Assembly: GCF_905187505.1 (NCBI RefSeq)
Contig: NZ_CAJJIC010000003.1
Location: 1 to 58,450 of the forward strand
DNA from: an uncultured Mailhella sp.
GTDB lineage: Bacteria; Desulfobacterota; Desulfovibrionia; Desulfovibrionales; Desulfovibrionaceae
DNA: 58,450 bases
Direction of reading: 5' to 3'
Both the position numbers and the translations under genes were made by a program. Below, piece by piece: positions 43,191 through 52,061 of the stretch (the stretch's first letter is position 1; each line of letters opens with the position of its first letter). The notes beneath the pieces are model-generated. The model was not told the origin of the DNA. It saw only the letters and a list, made by a program, of their open reading frames with translations, and made no database searches.

Positions 43191-45092
43191 TTACGCTGTT
43201 TTGGTCGAGGGAGTGCCGGAGGAGCGGCGACGTATGGCCTGCATAAGCAGAACGACGACTATCATGGCCAGACCAAGCATATCCGTGTAGGAGCCGGGAT
43301 AAATCATCATGAGACCGCCTATGAAAAGCAGCGGGCGTTCCCATATTTTGGCCGTGGTGATCAGGTAGCCCTGAAGACCGGCGGCCAGGCCGATGACGCC
43401 GACAATGGAGCTGACGCAGGCCATGATGACTTCCGAGGTGGAGCCGATGAGCAGCAGCGCGGGCTGATACACGAACATGAAGGGGATGATGAACGCCACA
43501 AGGCCGAGCTTGCAGGACACGAATCCCGTCTTCATGGGATTGGCTTCTGCAATTGCTGCTCCGGCAAAGGCCGTGACGCATACGGGAGGCGTGATGACGG
43601 ACAGAATGGCGAAGTAGAAGACGAACAGGTGGGCGCTGATCATGGGCACGCCTGCTTTCATGAGCGCAGGTGCTCCGAGCGTGGCCACGATGACGTAGGC
43701 GGGAGCCGTGGGCACGCCCATGCCGAGAATGATGCAGGTGACGGCCAGGAACAGCATGAGGAGGAAGAGATTGTTGCCGGCAAGATCCGTGATGACGCTG
43801 ATGAACTTGTAGCCTACTCCGGTGAGGGTGATGACGCCCACAATGATGCCGGCGGCTGCGCAGCAGGAGGAAATCATCATAGCGTTTTTGGAGGAAAGCG
43901 CCAGTGCGTCCAGAACTCCCTTGAAGGTGAGACGGGTTTCCTTGCTGAACTGGGAGATCACGAAAATGGAAGCCGTGGCGAAGAAGGCGGAGGAGATGAC
44001 GCTTCTTCCCATCCAAAGCGCTGCAATGAGAATGACGATGGGCAGCAGGTAGTAGAGCTTTCTGATGACGGTCTTGGCATCAGGCACGAGCTCGGCAGGC
44101 AGATAGCCGAGATTGTTGCGCACGGCTTCAAGATGGATCATGGAGAGCAGGGCCCAGTAGTAGAGCACGGCGGGCAGCAGGGCGGCGGTGGCTATGGGCA
44201 GGTAGCCGAGTCCGGTGAGGTCGGCCATGATGAATGCCGCGGCTCCCATGACCGGGGGCATGATCTGACCGCCAGTGGAAGCCACGGCCTCAACGGCACC
44301 GGCAAAAGCCGGAGTGTATCCGACTTTCTTCATGAGCGGGATGGTGAATATGCCCGTGCTGTAGACGTTGGCGGGAGAAGAGCCGGAAATGGTACCGAAG
44401 AGGGCGGAGGCAAAAATGGCCACCTTGGCAGGACCGCCCTGGGATTTTTTGGTCAGCAGACAGGCCAGATCCATGAACACGCTGCTCATGTTGCTGCGTT
44501 CAAGGAAGGCGCCGAACATGATGAAGGCAAAGATCATGGTGGCTCCCGTGGCGAGGCAGGTGCCGAAAATGCCGTCCGAGAGCAGGAACTGCATTTCTAT
44601 GAGTCGATCGTAGGCAATGCCGTTATGACCGATGGAAGCGGGCAGATAAGAGCCGAAAAGGCCATAGAGCAGAAATGCCAGCGCAACGCAGAACAGGGGA
44701 AAGCCCGTGGTCCTGCGCGTTATTTCAAGAACGAGCAGAATGCAGGCAGTGCCGAGTACCAGGTCGACGTTGGTCACTTCATCAACATAGACGATTCGGT
44801 TGAGCAGATTGTCAAGCTCGACATAGAAGTAAAGGCCGATGGCTACGGCTACGGCGCAAAGAAGGAGATCGATGATGATGAAAATGACAGGTTCTTCCTT
44901 TCCTTTGTATCTTTTGAGAGGGGGAACCAGAAGAAACACCAGCACCATGACGGCAGAAAGGTGAATGCCCCGCAGAAGAGGCGGCTCGAGGATGAAGAAT
45001 CCTCCGGTAAAGAGTATCTGAAAAATAGCCAGCGCCACGCCTACGGCATAGGCCACAGGCTTGAGACATGCCCTGTTGACAGAGAGTTTCAC
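43191..45092 (-). CDS. TRAP transporter fused permease (DctQM) 1
   Basis: 633 aa starting at GTG (KLSVNRACLKP) behind AAGGAG. This start gives nearly the same length as the 632-aa paralog at 52062. N-terminal four-helix DctQ-like part (about 1-170) is followed by the DctM-like domain with many membrane segments. Conserved stretches include FGTISGSSPANVYSTGIFTIPLMKK, AVEAVASTGGQIMPPVMGAAAFIMA and GMGVPTAPAYVIVATLGAPAL. It imports the TAXI-bound solute with a sodium gradient. It is transcribed from a sigma-54 promoter. Confidence 0.92.
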   Translation of the reverse strand: MKLSVNRACLKPVAYAVGVALAIFQILFTGGFFILEPPLLRGIHLSAVMVLVFLLVPPLKRYKGKEEPVIFIIIDLLLCAVAVAIGLYFYVELDNLLNRIVYVDEVTNVDLVLGTACILLVLEITRRTTGFPLFCVALAFLLYGLFGSYLPASIGHNGIAYDRLIEMQFLLSDGIFGTCLATGATMIFAFIMFGAFLERSNMSSVFMDLACLLTKKSQGGPAKVAIFASALFGTISGSSPANVYSTGIFTIPLMKKVGYTPAFAGAVEAVASTGGQIMPPVMGAAAFIMADLTGLGYLPIATAALLPAVLYYWALLSMIHLEAVRNNLGYLPAELVPDAKTVIRKLYYLLPIVILIAALWMGRSVISSAFFATASIFVISQFSKETRLTFKGVLDALALSSKNAMMISSCCAAAGIIVGVITLTGVGYKFISVITDLAGNNLFLLMLFLAVTCIILGMGVPTAPAYVIVATLGAPALMKAGVPMISAHLFVFYFAILSVITPPVCVTAFAGAAIAEANPMKTGFVSCKLGLVAFIIPFMFVYQPALLLIGSTSEVIMACVSSIVGVIGLAAGLQGYLITTAKIWERPLLFIGGLMMIYPGSYTDMLGLAMIVVVLLMQAIRRRSSGTPSTKTA

Positions 45093-45161
45093 ATCTGACT
45101 CCTTCCATGAGAAAAATGATAAAAAGTGGGATGTCCCCACACTTTGTTTGTTCTTTTTTAT

Positions 45162-45177
45162 GCAAATAATATGCCAG
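45162..45177 (-). promoter_or_regulatory. Sigma-54 promoter of TRAP permease1-TAXI receptor1
   Basis: The minus strand reads TGGCAT-ATTAT-TTGCA, matching TGGCAY-N5-TTGCA, 70 bp before the GTG start. The activator site lies about 98 bp further upstream. Confidence 0.9.
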
Positions 45178-45271
45178 GATCATTTTTTGATGCATTATGT
45201 GTCGGAAGGATTGAAATGTGGTTTGTGCGCGAAGCAACAAGATGAAAGCAGGAAAAGGTGATATGTTTAAA

Positions 45272-45303
45272 TTTTGGACATGATTTTTTATACATGTCCA
45301 AAA
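45272..45303. promoter_or_regulatory. Activator binding site (UAS) 2
   Basis: A perfect inverted repeat TTTTGGACATG-N10-CATGTCCAAAA. It shares the TGGACATG/CATGTCCA arms and spacing with UAS 1, 3 and 4 but lacks the extra inner TGGACATG half-site. Confidence 0.87.
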
Positions 45304-45779
45304 TGTAGACAACACAGTGTCTGTTCCGCATTTTTTCAACGTCTTTCCAACTTCACGGAACAGTGTGTTTTTTCCTCATCTTAAATATGGAAGAACGTGC
45401 GGTTTTCAGAGCTTTCGAATCAGTTTGTAGGCGTCATCCATTATGATGAATGGCACCATTATAACAATAATTATATAGTTGTATTAAATATTTCATATCA
45501 TATTGTCAGGTAATTACATGACAGATTTTTATGCAAAAATATATATTCATAGCGATTTTTCACGTATATTTTTATTGTATAAAACTATATTTGTAAAAGT
45601 TTAATGATTCCATATTAATGTTATATATTACGAATATGTATAATGAATATTATATAATATCATATTTAATCTAAGCATTGTTTTTATGATGAAATATTTA
45701 TGGTATTTAATGTGTATTATATGAATTAATATTAATGCTGTAATTGATAGGTGTTTTTTATAGGGTAAATGAGACTGAT

Positions 45780-45827
45780 AAAAAAAGAAGAGGTCCATAT
45801 TGTGCATATATACACAATATGGACCTC
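45780..45827 (-). terminator. Terminator of flavoenzyme 2
   Basis: A perfect 15-bp stem (GAGGTCCATATTGTG/CACAATATGGACCTC) with an 8-nt loop is followed by TTCTTTTTTT on the minus strand. Confidence 0.9.
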
Positions 45828-45904
45828 TCAGGAAATTATGCCCGGCGCGGGCAGTTTTCAGTCTCACAAGACGTCAGCTTTTCGCCTTTGTGAAAGGTGA
45901 TTTT

Positions 45905-47821
45905 TTAGAAGCTGAGCGCGGCCTTGAATCCGGCCTCGATGGCAGTCATGATCTTGCCTGCCTTGGTGCAGTCGCCCACGGTGACGAAGGGAATACCGGC
46001 GTCGCTGAGCTCATGGGCGAGCGTGCGGTTGGAACGATATCCCACGGCAACCACTACGGAGGAGAACGGACCTATCCAGCGTTCCAGACCTTCGGGGTCC
46101 TTGACGCGCACGGCACGTTCGGGCGTGATTTCCAGCACCTGGGTGCTGGTGAGAATGGTAGTCCTGCGTTCCTTGAGGCGCAGAAGCAGGTAGCGGCGGG
46201 TTCTGCTTTCCATGTCCTTGGCGATGTCGGGCTGCATTTCCAGAAGCGTGACGTGTTTGCCCTGCTCGGAAAGCAGATCCGAGGTTTCGGCGCCGATGAG
46301 ACCGCCGCCGAGCACGAGGGGATTGTCTCCGGTATTGGCGCCGTGAAGGGCGTCGGAAGCGGTCATGGCTCCGGGCACGCGGCAGAAACCGGGGAAGACG
46401 GGCTGGCTGCCGGTGGCAAGAACGACGACTTCGGGCTGTTCGCTCTTCACGAGCTCGACGCCGGCTTCCTCATTGAGGCGAACGTGCACGCCGGCCAGAG
46501 CGAGAGCCTTTTCATAGTAGTTCATGATGCGCGTCAGATCCTGCTTGTAGGGCGGAAGAGCGGCGGTTTCCAGCAGTCCGCCAAGTGCGGGGCCCTTTTC
46601 CAGAAGCGTGACCTTGTGCCCGCGCGTGGCGGCCACAAGCGCCGCTTCCATGCCGGCGGGGCCTGCGCCTATGACCATGACCTTTTTGGGCTTGGCCGCG
46701 GGCGAGAGATTGTAGGCCTTTTCCATGCCCGAAAGAGGGTTGAGGGCGCAGCCTACGCCCGTTCCGCGGGCGGAACCGCCCACGCATCCTTCGTTGCAGG
46801 AAATGCAGCGGATGATGGGCTTGTGGCTGTTCTGCAGTTTGTCCGGCAGGAAGGGATCAGCGATGAGAGCACGGCCCATGGCCACCAGGTCGGCCTTCCC
46901 TTCTTCCAGAATACGTTCGGCCACATCTTCGTCGGTGACGCGTCCCGCAACAATGACGGGAACGGCGGCGTTGACGCTTTCACGGATGCTGCGGGCGAGG
47001 TCGGCGTTCCAGCCTCTGGGCACGCAGGAAGGCGGGGAAACCATGAAGTTGGTCTCGCGCAGCCCCACGGAGACGTGAAGACCGTTGATGCCTTCCGCGA
47101 CCAGAGCGCGGGAAAGCGCCTGGGAATCCTCCAGCGTGATGCCGCCGGCAAGCCCTTCCACGGCGCTCATGCGATAGGTGATGGGGAAATCGTCGCCCAC
47201 GCGGCGACGCACTTCGCGGTATACTTCCAGAGCGAAGCGCATGCGGTTTTCCAGACTGCCGCCCCACGCATCCTGACGATGGTTGGTATAGGGAGAGAAG
47301 AACTGGCTGATGAGATAGCCGTGAGCGCCGTGCAGTTCAATGGCGTCCAGTCCGGCTTCGCGGGCGCGGACCGCGGCGTCGCCCCAAGCGGAAATGAGCA
47401 TGGCGATTTCTTCTTCGGAAATCTCGCGCGTGTCCGTGTAGGAGGTGACCCCGGGAATGGAAGAGACCACGAGCACGGCCTGTCCCGTGGCGGCGGAATT
47501 GGCGGCCCGGCCGCCGTGCTGCAGCTGAATGGACACCCTCGCGCCGTGCTTCTTCATGCGCGAGACCATGTTTTTAAGGCCGGGTATCATGCGGTCGTCG
47601 GAGAGACCGAGACCGCGGGAAAAGGAATTGCCGGAAGGATGGACATAGGTCGCCTCCAGCGTCACGAGACCGGCCCCGCCCATGGCACGCGCCTCATAGT
47701 AGTTGATCATGCGCTCGGTCACCGTGCCGTCTGCGGCGGCGAACTTGGTGGACATGGGAGGAAAGACTATGCGGTTCCTCAGCGTAAGGGAACCGAGCTG
47801 AACGGGAGAAAAAAGTTTCAT
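45905..47821 (-). CDS. NADH:flavin oxidoreductase / enoate-reductase-like enzyme 2 (FMN, Fe-S, FAD)
   Basis: 638 aa from ATG (MKLFSPVQLG) behind GGAG. Same layout as flavoenzyme 1: barrel with VSIQLQHGGRAA, the complete OYE motif ELHGAHGYLISQFFSPYTNHR and GGSLENR; [4Fe-4S] Cys cluster (CISCNEGCVGGS...GCALNP, about 335-360); VMVIGAGPAGMEAA (near 385) and a second dinucleotide fold (LVLGGGLIGAETS). It should reduce a C=C bond of the substrate with NAD(P)H. It forms its own transcription unit, divergent from the sigma-54 activator, with a sigma-54 promoter and palindromic activator site between them. Confidence 0.87.
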   Translation of the reverse strand: MKLFSPVQLGSLTLRNRIVFPPMSTKFAAADGTVTERMINYYEARAMGGAGLVTLEATYVHPSGNSFSRGLGLSDDRMIPGLKNMVSRMKKHGARVSIQLQHGGRAANSAATGQAVLVVSSIPGVTSYTDTREISEEEIAMLISAWGDAAVRAREAGLDAIELHGAHGYLISQFFSPYTNHRQDAWGGSLENRMRFALEVYREVRRRVGDDFPITYRMSAVEGLAGGITLEDSQALSRALVAEGINGLHVSVGLRETNFMVSPPSCVPRGWNADLARSIRESVNAAVPVIVAGRVTDEDVAERILEEGKADLVAMGRALIADPFLPDKLQNSHKPIIRCISCNEGCVGGSARGTGVGCALNPLSGMEKAYNLSPAAKPKKVMVIGAGPAGMEAALVAATRGHKVTLLEKGPALGGLLETAALPPYKQDLTRIMNYYEKALALAGVHVRLNEEAGVELVKSEQPEVVVLATGSQPVFPGFCRVPGAMTASDALHGANTGDNPLVLGGGLIGAETSDLLSEQGKHVTLLEMQPDIAKDMESRTRRYLLLRLKERRTTILTSTQVLEITPERAVRVKDPEGLERWIGPFSSVVVAVGYRSNRTLAHELSDAGIPFVTVGDCTKAGKIMTAIEAGFKAALSF

Positions 47822-47872
47822 GGTTGGCTCCATCAGAAAGAAAGAATGCGAATTCTGTGCCAGAAGCAGGTC

Positions 47873-47888
47873 TGCAATAATCATGCCA
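47873..47888 (-). promoter_or_regulatory. Sigma-54 promoter of flavoenzyme 2
   Basis: The minus strand reads TGGCAT-GATTA-TTGCA, matching the -24/-12 consensus, 52 bp before the ATG. Confidence 0.9.
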
Positions 47889-47951
47889 TGGACAATTATA
47901 GTTCTTTCCCTTTGATTGCAAAGGGTTGTCGTTTTGCTTGTGACCAAAATA

Positions 47952-47977
47952 TGGACATGTAGCTGTGGACATGTCCA
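47952..47977. promoter_or_regulatory. Activator binding site (UAS) 3, shared divergent region
   Basis: TGGACATG-N10-CATGTCCA with an inner perfect TGGACATGTCCA (47966-47977). It lies 64 bp upstream of the flavoenzyme 2 promoter and 46 bp before the activator start, so it could also mediate autoregulation. Confidence 0.87.
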
Positions 47978-48023
47978 AGGGATGAGTGTATTCTGTCCCG
48001 ACAATTCTCAAAAAGGAGCCCGC

Positions 48024-49967
48024 ATGAACAGCCAGCGCAACAGGGAAAGCATTTATCGGGAGTGGGAACGCTTCCAGAACGGTCAGCCGGTGGACGAATC
48101 CATCATCACCCCGAGCATACTGCGTTCGTGGCAGCGCTGCCGCCTGCTTCATGTGGATCCCGATGAGGGCAGCCGGCGCAGACTCGCTCCCGAAGAGCTG
48201 GAAAAGACGCTGCGCAAGAACGCCCTGCTCATACGCATCGCCCGCGGGATCATGGAACGCCTTTACAATCCCATAAGCTCTTCGGGGAGCATCATTTCCA
48301 TTTCCGATGCCAACGGCGTCATTCTTTCCTGCCTGCGGGACGAGAAGAAAAGCTATCCCATACCCAACATCGAGCCGGGCAGCATAGCGCTGGAAAGTTC
48401 TTCCGGCAGCAACGCCATAAACATATGCCTTGTGGAAAAAAGACCCGTGGAGACCTGGGCGGCCGAGCACTACTGCCGGATGCTGCACAACTGGTTCTGC
48501 GCGGCGGCGCCCATATGGAACACCAAGCACGAGCTTGTGGGCGTGCTCAATGTCACGCTGCCGTGGGACATGTTCCATACCCATACGCAGGGCATGATCG
48601 ACAGCGCCGCCTATGCCATTTCCGAGCAGCTCCGTCTTCACTTCCTTCTGGAAGAACAGCGCGTCATCTTTGAGATGATGGATGAGGGCCTGGTGGTCCT
48701 CGACGCCGACGGCATCATCCGCTTCATCAACAAGAAGGCGCAGCAGATGCTGGCGATTTCCAGTCTTAACGGCGTGAAGCAGATCAGCGACGTCATTCTT
48801 TCCAAGGACATATTGCGCGCCATTTTGTCGGAAAAGGCCAGCTTCATGGATCAGGAAGCCCTGCTGCAGCTTCGAACCGGAACGCTGAGCTGCATGCTTT
48901 CGGTGTCCTGCACCGAGGAGGGCGGGAGCCGCGTGGTCACGCTGCGGGAAGTGAAAAGAATCAAGGAGTCGGCGGCGCGCGTCACGGGAGCCAAGGCCGT
49001 GTTTACCTTCAACCACATCGTGGGGGCGTCTCCCGCGCTTCAGAACGTCATTCAGATGGCGAGGAAGGCGGCCAAGAGCGATGCCACCACCCTCATTCTC
49101 GGCGAAAGCGGCACGGGCAAGGAGCTTTTTGCCCAGTCCATGCACAATGCCAGCAGCCGGGCTACGGGAGCCTTCATTACCGTGAACTGCGGCGCTCTTC
49201 CCCGCGAGCTGGTGCAGAGCGAGCTGTTCGGCTACGACGAGGGAGCGTTCACCGGAGCGAGCCGTCTGGGCAAGCCCGGCAAGTTCGAGCTGGCCGACAA
49301 CGGCACCATTTTTCTTGACGAGATAGGGGAAATGCCCATGGATGCCCAGGTTTCTCTGCTGCGGCTCCTGCAGAACGGAGAAGTCACGCGCGTGGGCAGC
49401 AAGTATACCCGTCAGGTCAACGTGCGCGTCATAGCCGCCACCAACCGCAATCTTCAGGAATCAATAAGGGAGAAGTCCTTCCGCGAAGATCTTTATTACC
49501 GTCTCAACGTAGTCTCGCTGAACATTCCTCCGCTCAGGGAGCGGCGGTCGGACATACGTCTGCTGACGCAGCACTTTCTTGCGCATTTCATGATGACGCA
49601 GAACAATCCCGAGCTGCGCATGACCGAGGACGTGTTGAGAATACTGGAGGGATACTCCTGGCTGGGCAACGTGCGCGAACTGGAAAACACCGTGGAGCGC
49701 ATGGTGTTCATGGCTCCCGATTCCGGTCTCATCGACGTGGATTCCGTGCCGTTCAACATCATCAACGGATCTTCGACCGGACGCGTGGCGGAAAAATCCG
49801 CATCTTCCCCGGGATTTCTGGAAATGCAGGAGCGCGAGAGCATACTCAGGGTGCTGCAGGACTGCGGCGGAAACATACGGGCGACGGCTCAGAAGCTCGG
49901 TATTTCCCGAAGCGGTCTGTATGTGAAAATGAAGAAGTTCGGCATTTCGCCTGACGAGTGCCGCTGA
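48024..49967 (+). CDS. Sigma-54-dependent transcriptional activator (GAF-PAS-AAA+-Fis HTH)
   Basis: 647 aa from the ATG behind AAGGAG. An AcoR/DhaR-like protein: N-terminal effector region with a GAF domain (about 50-200), PAS (210-315, VIFEMMDEGLVVLDADGIIRFINKKAQQML), AAA+ domain with Walker A GESGTGKE (360-367), GAFTGA (407-412) that contacts sigma-54, and Walker B FLDEIG. The Fis-type helix-turn-helix is at the C-terminus (GNIRATAQKLGISRSGLYVKMKKFGI). There is no response-regulator receiver domain, so a small ligand probably activates it. Four sites TGGACATG-N9-11-CATGTCCA next to four sigma-54 promoters in this island are its likely targets. Confidence 0.93.
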   Translation: MNSQRNRESIYREWERFQNGQPVDESIITPSILRSWQRCRLLHVDPDEGSRRRLAPEELEKTLRKNALLIRIARGIMERLYNPISSSGSIISISDANGVILSCLRDEKKSYPIPNIEPGSIALESSSGSNAINICLVEKRPVETWAAEHYCRMLHNWFCAAAPIWNTKHELVGVLNVTLPWDMFHTHTQGMIDSAAYAISEQLRLHFLLEEQRVIFEMMDEGLVVLDADGIIRFINKKAQQMLAISSLNGVKQISDVILSKDILRAILSEKASFMDQEALLQLRTGTLSCMLSVSCTEEGGSRVVTLREVKRIKESAARVTGAKAVFTFNHIVGASPALQNVIQMARKAAKSDATTLILGESGTGKELFAQSMHNASSRATGAFITVNCGALPRELVQSELFGYDEGAFTGASRLGKPGKFELADNGTIFLDEIGEMPMDAQVSLLRLLQNGEVTRVGSKYTRQVNVRVIAATNRNLQESIREKSFREDLYYRLNVVSLNIPPLRERRSDIRLLTQHFLAHFMMTQNNPELRMTEDVLRILEGYSWLGNVRELENTVERMVFMAPDSGLIDVDSVPFNIINGSSTGRVAEKSASSPGFLEMQERESILRVLQDCGGNIRATAQKLGISRSGLYVKMKKFGISPDECR

Positions 49968-50048
49968 GGGCGGGAACAGAAACGTGTCTGCCCGTGACGC
50001 CGTGATGTGAGCGCCTGCCCCGGCGGCTGGTCACATCGGGGGAAGAAG

Positions 50049-50078
50049 ATGCCGTGCGGTTTGCCCGGCATTTTTTTT
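50049..50078 (+). terminator. Terminator of the sigma-54 activator gene
   Basis: The stem ATGCCG/CGGCAT with an 11-nt loop runs into eight T residues, about 80 bp after the stop. Confidence 0.75.
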
Positions 50079-50135
50079 ACTGAAGCAGCTGCGGTGCGGG
50101 AGGACCGGACGGACGTCGCCGTCCGGCTGGCAAGA

Positions 50136-50170
50136 GAAAAAAAGGGCAGCCCCCGAAGGGACCGCCCTTT
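50136..50170 (-). terminator. Terminator of the TRAP permease2-hydrolase2-TAXI receptor2 operon
   Basis: The stem GGGCGGTCCC/GGGGGCTGCCC (with small mismatch) and TTCG loop is followed by seven T residues on the minus strand, 24 bp beyond the TAXI receptor 2 stop. Confidence 0.85.
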
Positions 50171-50194
50171 GTCATGATGTCTGTTCAGACAGGC

Positions 50195-51184
50195 TTACTT
50201 GATGTAGCCCATTTCCTTGTAGTACTTGGCAGCGCCGGGATGCAGCGGAACGGCAAGGCCGGTGCCGGCTTCCTTGGCGGTGAAGCTCTTCCAGAAGGGG
50301 CTGGCGATGACGATGTCGTCGCGGCTTTCGCAAATGGCCTTCACGAGCTTGTAGACGGTGTCTTCGGGCACGTTCTTGTTGACCATGAGTTCGGTGCTGG
50401 CGGACACGGTGACGATGTCGTGGCCGAACTTGCCGTCATAGTAGGAAGCGGGGATGACGCCGCGGTCAAGGCCGTACTTCTTGTGCACGGCTTCGATGAC
50501 CTTTTCGCTCACGGGCAGGATGTCGAGGTCGACGCTGTTCATCATGTCGCGCACGATGAAGGCTTCGCCGGGTCCGATCCACAGAGCGATGTCGAGCTGG
50601 CCGTCCTTCATCATGGCAGCGGCGTCGTTGGTGGAAGGCGTGTAGATCTTGCCGCCCCATTCGGTGATGTTCTTCTGAGAGATGCCGTATTCTTCAAGAA
50701 TCCAGCGGCCGAACAGATAGGAGTTGCCGGCGGTGTGGCTCATGGAAATGCGGATGGGCATCTTCTTTTCGGCGATCTGCTCGAGAGAGGTGATGCCGGA
50801 GGCCTTGTTCACGATGAAGTGCATGAGGGTGGAGTCATGCAGGTTGAGCATGCCCATGACGTTTTCGGCAGGCTTCTTGTAGGGTTCGATGCCCTGCGCG
50901 GCAGCCACGATCACGGAGTGGGCGGCAATGCCGAAGTCGCTCGCGCCGCGGTCGACGTGCAGCACGTTGGCCAGACCGCCGCCGGGGAAGATGGCGACGT
51001 CAATGTCGGGATAGTGGGTGGAAATGGCCTTGCCCATGGCGCCGACGCCCACGTACCAGGCGCCGCCGGCGGGAGAGGCCGCAGCCTTGAGTTCGGTGAA
51101 GGTCTTGGAAATGGCGGGAGTGGCGCACACGGCCACTACGGCCGCGGCCGCGGTCAGGGTCTTCATGATGTTGGTGAAGTTCAT
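50195..51184 (-). CDS. TAXI-family TRAP transporter solute receptor 2
   Basis: 329 aa; start one base after the hydrolase 2 stop, with GAGGAGG inside the end of that gene. Signal peptide (MKTLTAAAAVVAVCATPAIS after a short leader). TAXI traits: ASPAGGAWYVGVGAMGKAIS, DVAIFPGGGLANVLHVDRGASDFGIA, and the C-terminal LHPGAAKYYKEMGY. Its resemblance to receptor 1 (ILEEYGI, GPGEA, the final LHPGAxKYYKExG) shows a duplicated module, with divergent binding-cleft residues that suggest a different ligand. Confidence 0.9.
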   Translation of the reverse strand: MNFTNIMKTLTAAAAVVAVCATPAISKTFTELKAAASPAGGAWYVGVGAMGKAISTHYPDIDVAIFPGGGLANVLHVDRGASDFGIAAHSVIVAAAQGIEPYKKPAENVMGMLNLHDSTLMHFIVNKASGITSLEQIAEKKMPIRISMSHTAGNSYLFGRWILEEYGISQKNITEWGGKIYTPSTNDAAAMMKDGQLDIALWIGPGEAFIVRDMMNSVDLDILPVSEKVIEAVHKKYGLDRGVIPASYYDGKFGHDIVTVSASTELMVNKNVPEDTVYKLVKAICESRDDIVIASPFWKSFTAKEAGTGLAVPLHPGAAKYYKEMGYIK

Positions 51185-51185
51185 G

Positions 51186-52037
51186 TTATGCCTCCTCGGG
51201 AAGGTTGAGCTTCAGGACTTTCGCGGCATTCTTCCAGAGCAGCTTGGGCAGCACTTCGGGCTTGAACAGCCCCTTGAAGTGCTTCACGCAGTCCACGATG
51301 GGCATGAGCGGATAGGCCGAGCCGTACAGGAAGCGATCCTGCATGAAGTTGTTGGCCGCCATGATGTAATCCATGCAGCCGGAGCAGTTGAACAGGTACA
51401 TGTCGGGGCACAGATAAATGTTCTTCTGGAAGAAGCACACGCCGAGAATCTGCTGCACCCAGGGCCAGCCGCCGTGGGAAATGATGAAGTTGGTCTTCGG
51501 GAAGTCGGCGGCGATGCGGTTGATGATCTTGGGGTTGCTGTAGGTGATGTCGGGGCCGGCGCGGCCGCCGAGCATGAGGATGATCGGAATCTGATGTTCT
51601 TCGCACAGTTCATAGATGGGATAGATGCGGGGATCGTCGGCGTACATGGGCTTGTCCAGCGCGCCGGGTTCCATGCACACGCCCTTGAGCGGTCCGTTGA
51701 GAACGGTGCGGTGGATTTCTTCCAGAGATTCCGTCTTCTTGGAGGCGTTCAGACCGGCGATGCCCACGAAGCGGCCGGGGAAGTCGTCGAGCAGCTTGAT
51801 GATGTCGTCATTGGAAATGGTGCCCTTGAAGTGACCGTTGCGGCCGGGAATGACGCCCATGGTGACGCCGGCTTCGTCCATTTCCTGAAGCATGAGCTCG
51901 GGGGACTTCTTGGTCACGGAGGGGGCCTGCTTCATGGAGAAGCTGGCGGTCAGCTTGGCAGTGCGTTCCACGTTGTCGTACACGCCGATGTTGAGGAAGC
52001 CCCGCGCCGGGGGACGCATACGGAAGTCAATGATCAT
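51186..52037 (-). CDS. Amidohydrolase-superfamily protein 2 with missing metal ligands
   Basis: 283 aa, exactly the length of paralog 1. It begins MIIDFRMRPPARGFL, again Arg-x-Arg in place of the metal-binding His-x-His. The strand-5 His is kept (IISHGGWPWVQQI) and the late strand reads YGSAYPL with Ala instead of the usual Asp. CLCPDMYLF-like and NNFMQDRFL stretches are shared with hydrolase 1. The reaction is unknown; the superfamily includes decarboxylases and lactonases for aromatic and pyrone acids. It lies between the TRAP permease and its receptor, so it probably acts on the imported solute. Confidence 0.78.
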   Translation of the reverse strand: MIIDFRMRPPARGFLNIGVYDNVERTAKLTASFSMKQAPSVTKKSPELMLQEMDEAGVTMGVIPGRNGHFKGTISNDDIIKLLDDFPGRFVGIAGLNASKKTESLEEIHRTVLNGPLKGVCMEPGALDKPMYADDPRIYPIYELCEEHQIPIILMLGGRAGPDITYSNPKIINRIAADFPKTNFIISHGGWPWVQQILGVCFFQKNIYLCPDMYLFNCSGCMDYIMAANNFMQDRFLYGSAYPLMPIVDCVKHFKGLFKPEVLPKLLWKNAAKVLKLNLPEEA

Positions 52038-52061
52038 GAGAAAGACTCCTTGATAAGATGG

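Larger units (their letters stand above)
45093..45904. other. 812-bp very AT-rich regulatory gap
   Basis: The gap between flavoenzyme 2 and TRAP permease 1 holds a sigma-54 promoter (45162-45177), a palindromic activator site (45272-45303) and the flavoenzyme 2 terminator (45780-45827). The middle (about 45390-45780) is almost free of G and C and stands out sharply from the GC-rich surroundings. No credible gene is present. It may be a bent or nucleoid-protein-bound region or a remnant of acquired DNA. Confidence 0.7.

Noticed and set aside
45790..45827. Long palindrome GAGGTCCATATTGTG as a possible operator of the regulon
   Set aside because: The arms differ from TGGACATG, and the adjacent minus-strand T-run and position after a stop codon fit a terminator better.
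45628..45867. 79-residue frame in the AT-rich gap
   Set aside because: It runs through the flavoenzyme 2 terminator and consists of the Ile/Tyr/His/Leu-rich residues expected from random AT-rich DNA.
48561..48578. GGGACATGTTCC-like sequence inside the activator gene as a fifth operator
   Set aside because: It lies within the coding sequence, has mismatched arms and no sigma-54 promoter nearby.
47694..49145. 483-residue minus-strand frame opposite the sigma-54 activator
   Set aside because: It is a shadow of the activator's coding strand and covers the shared promoter region; no motif.
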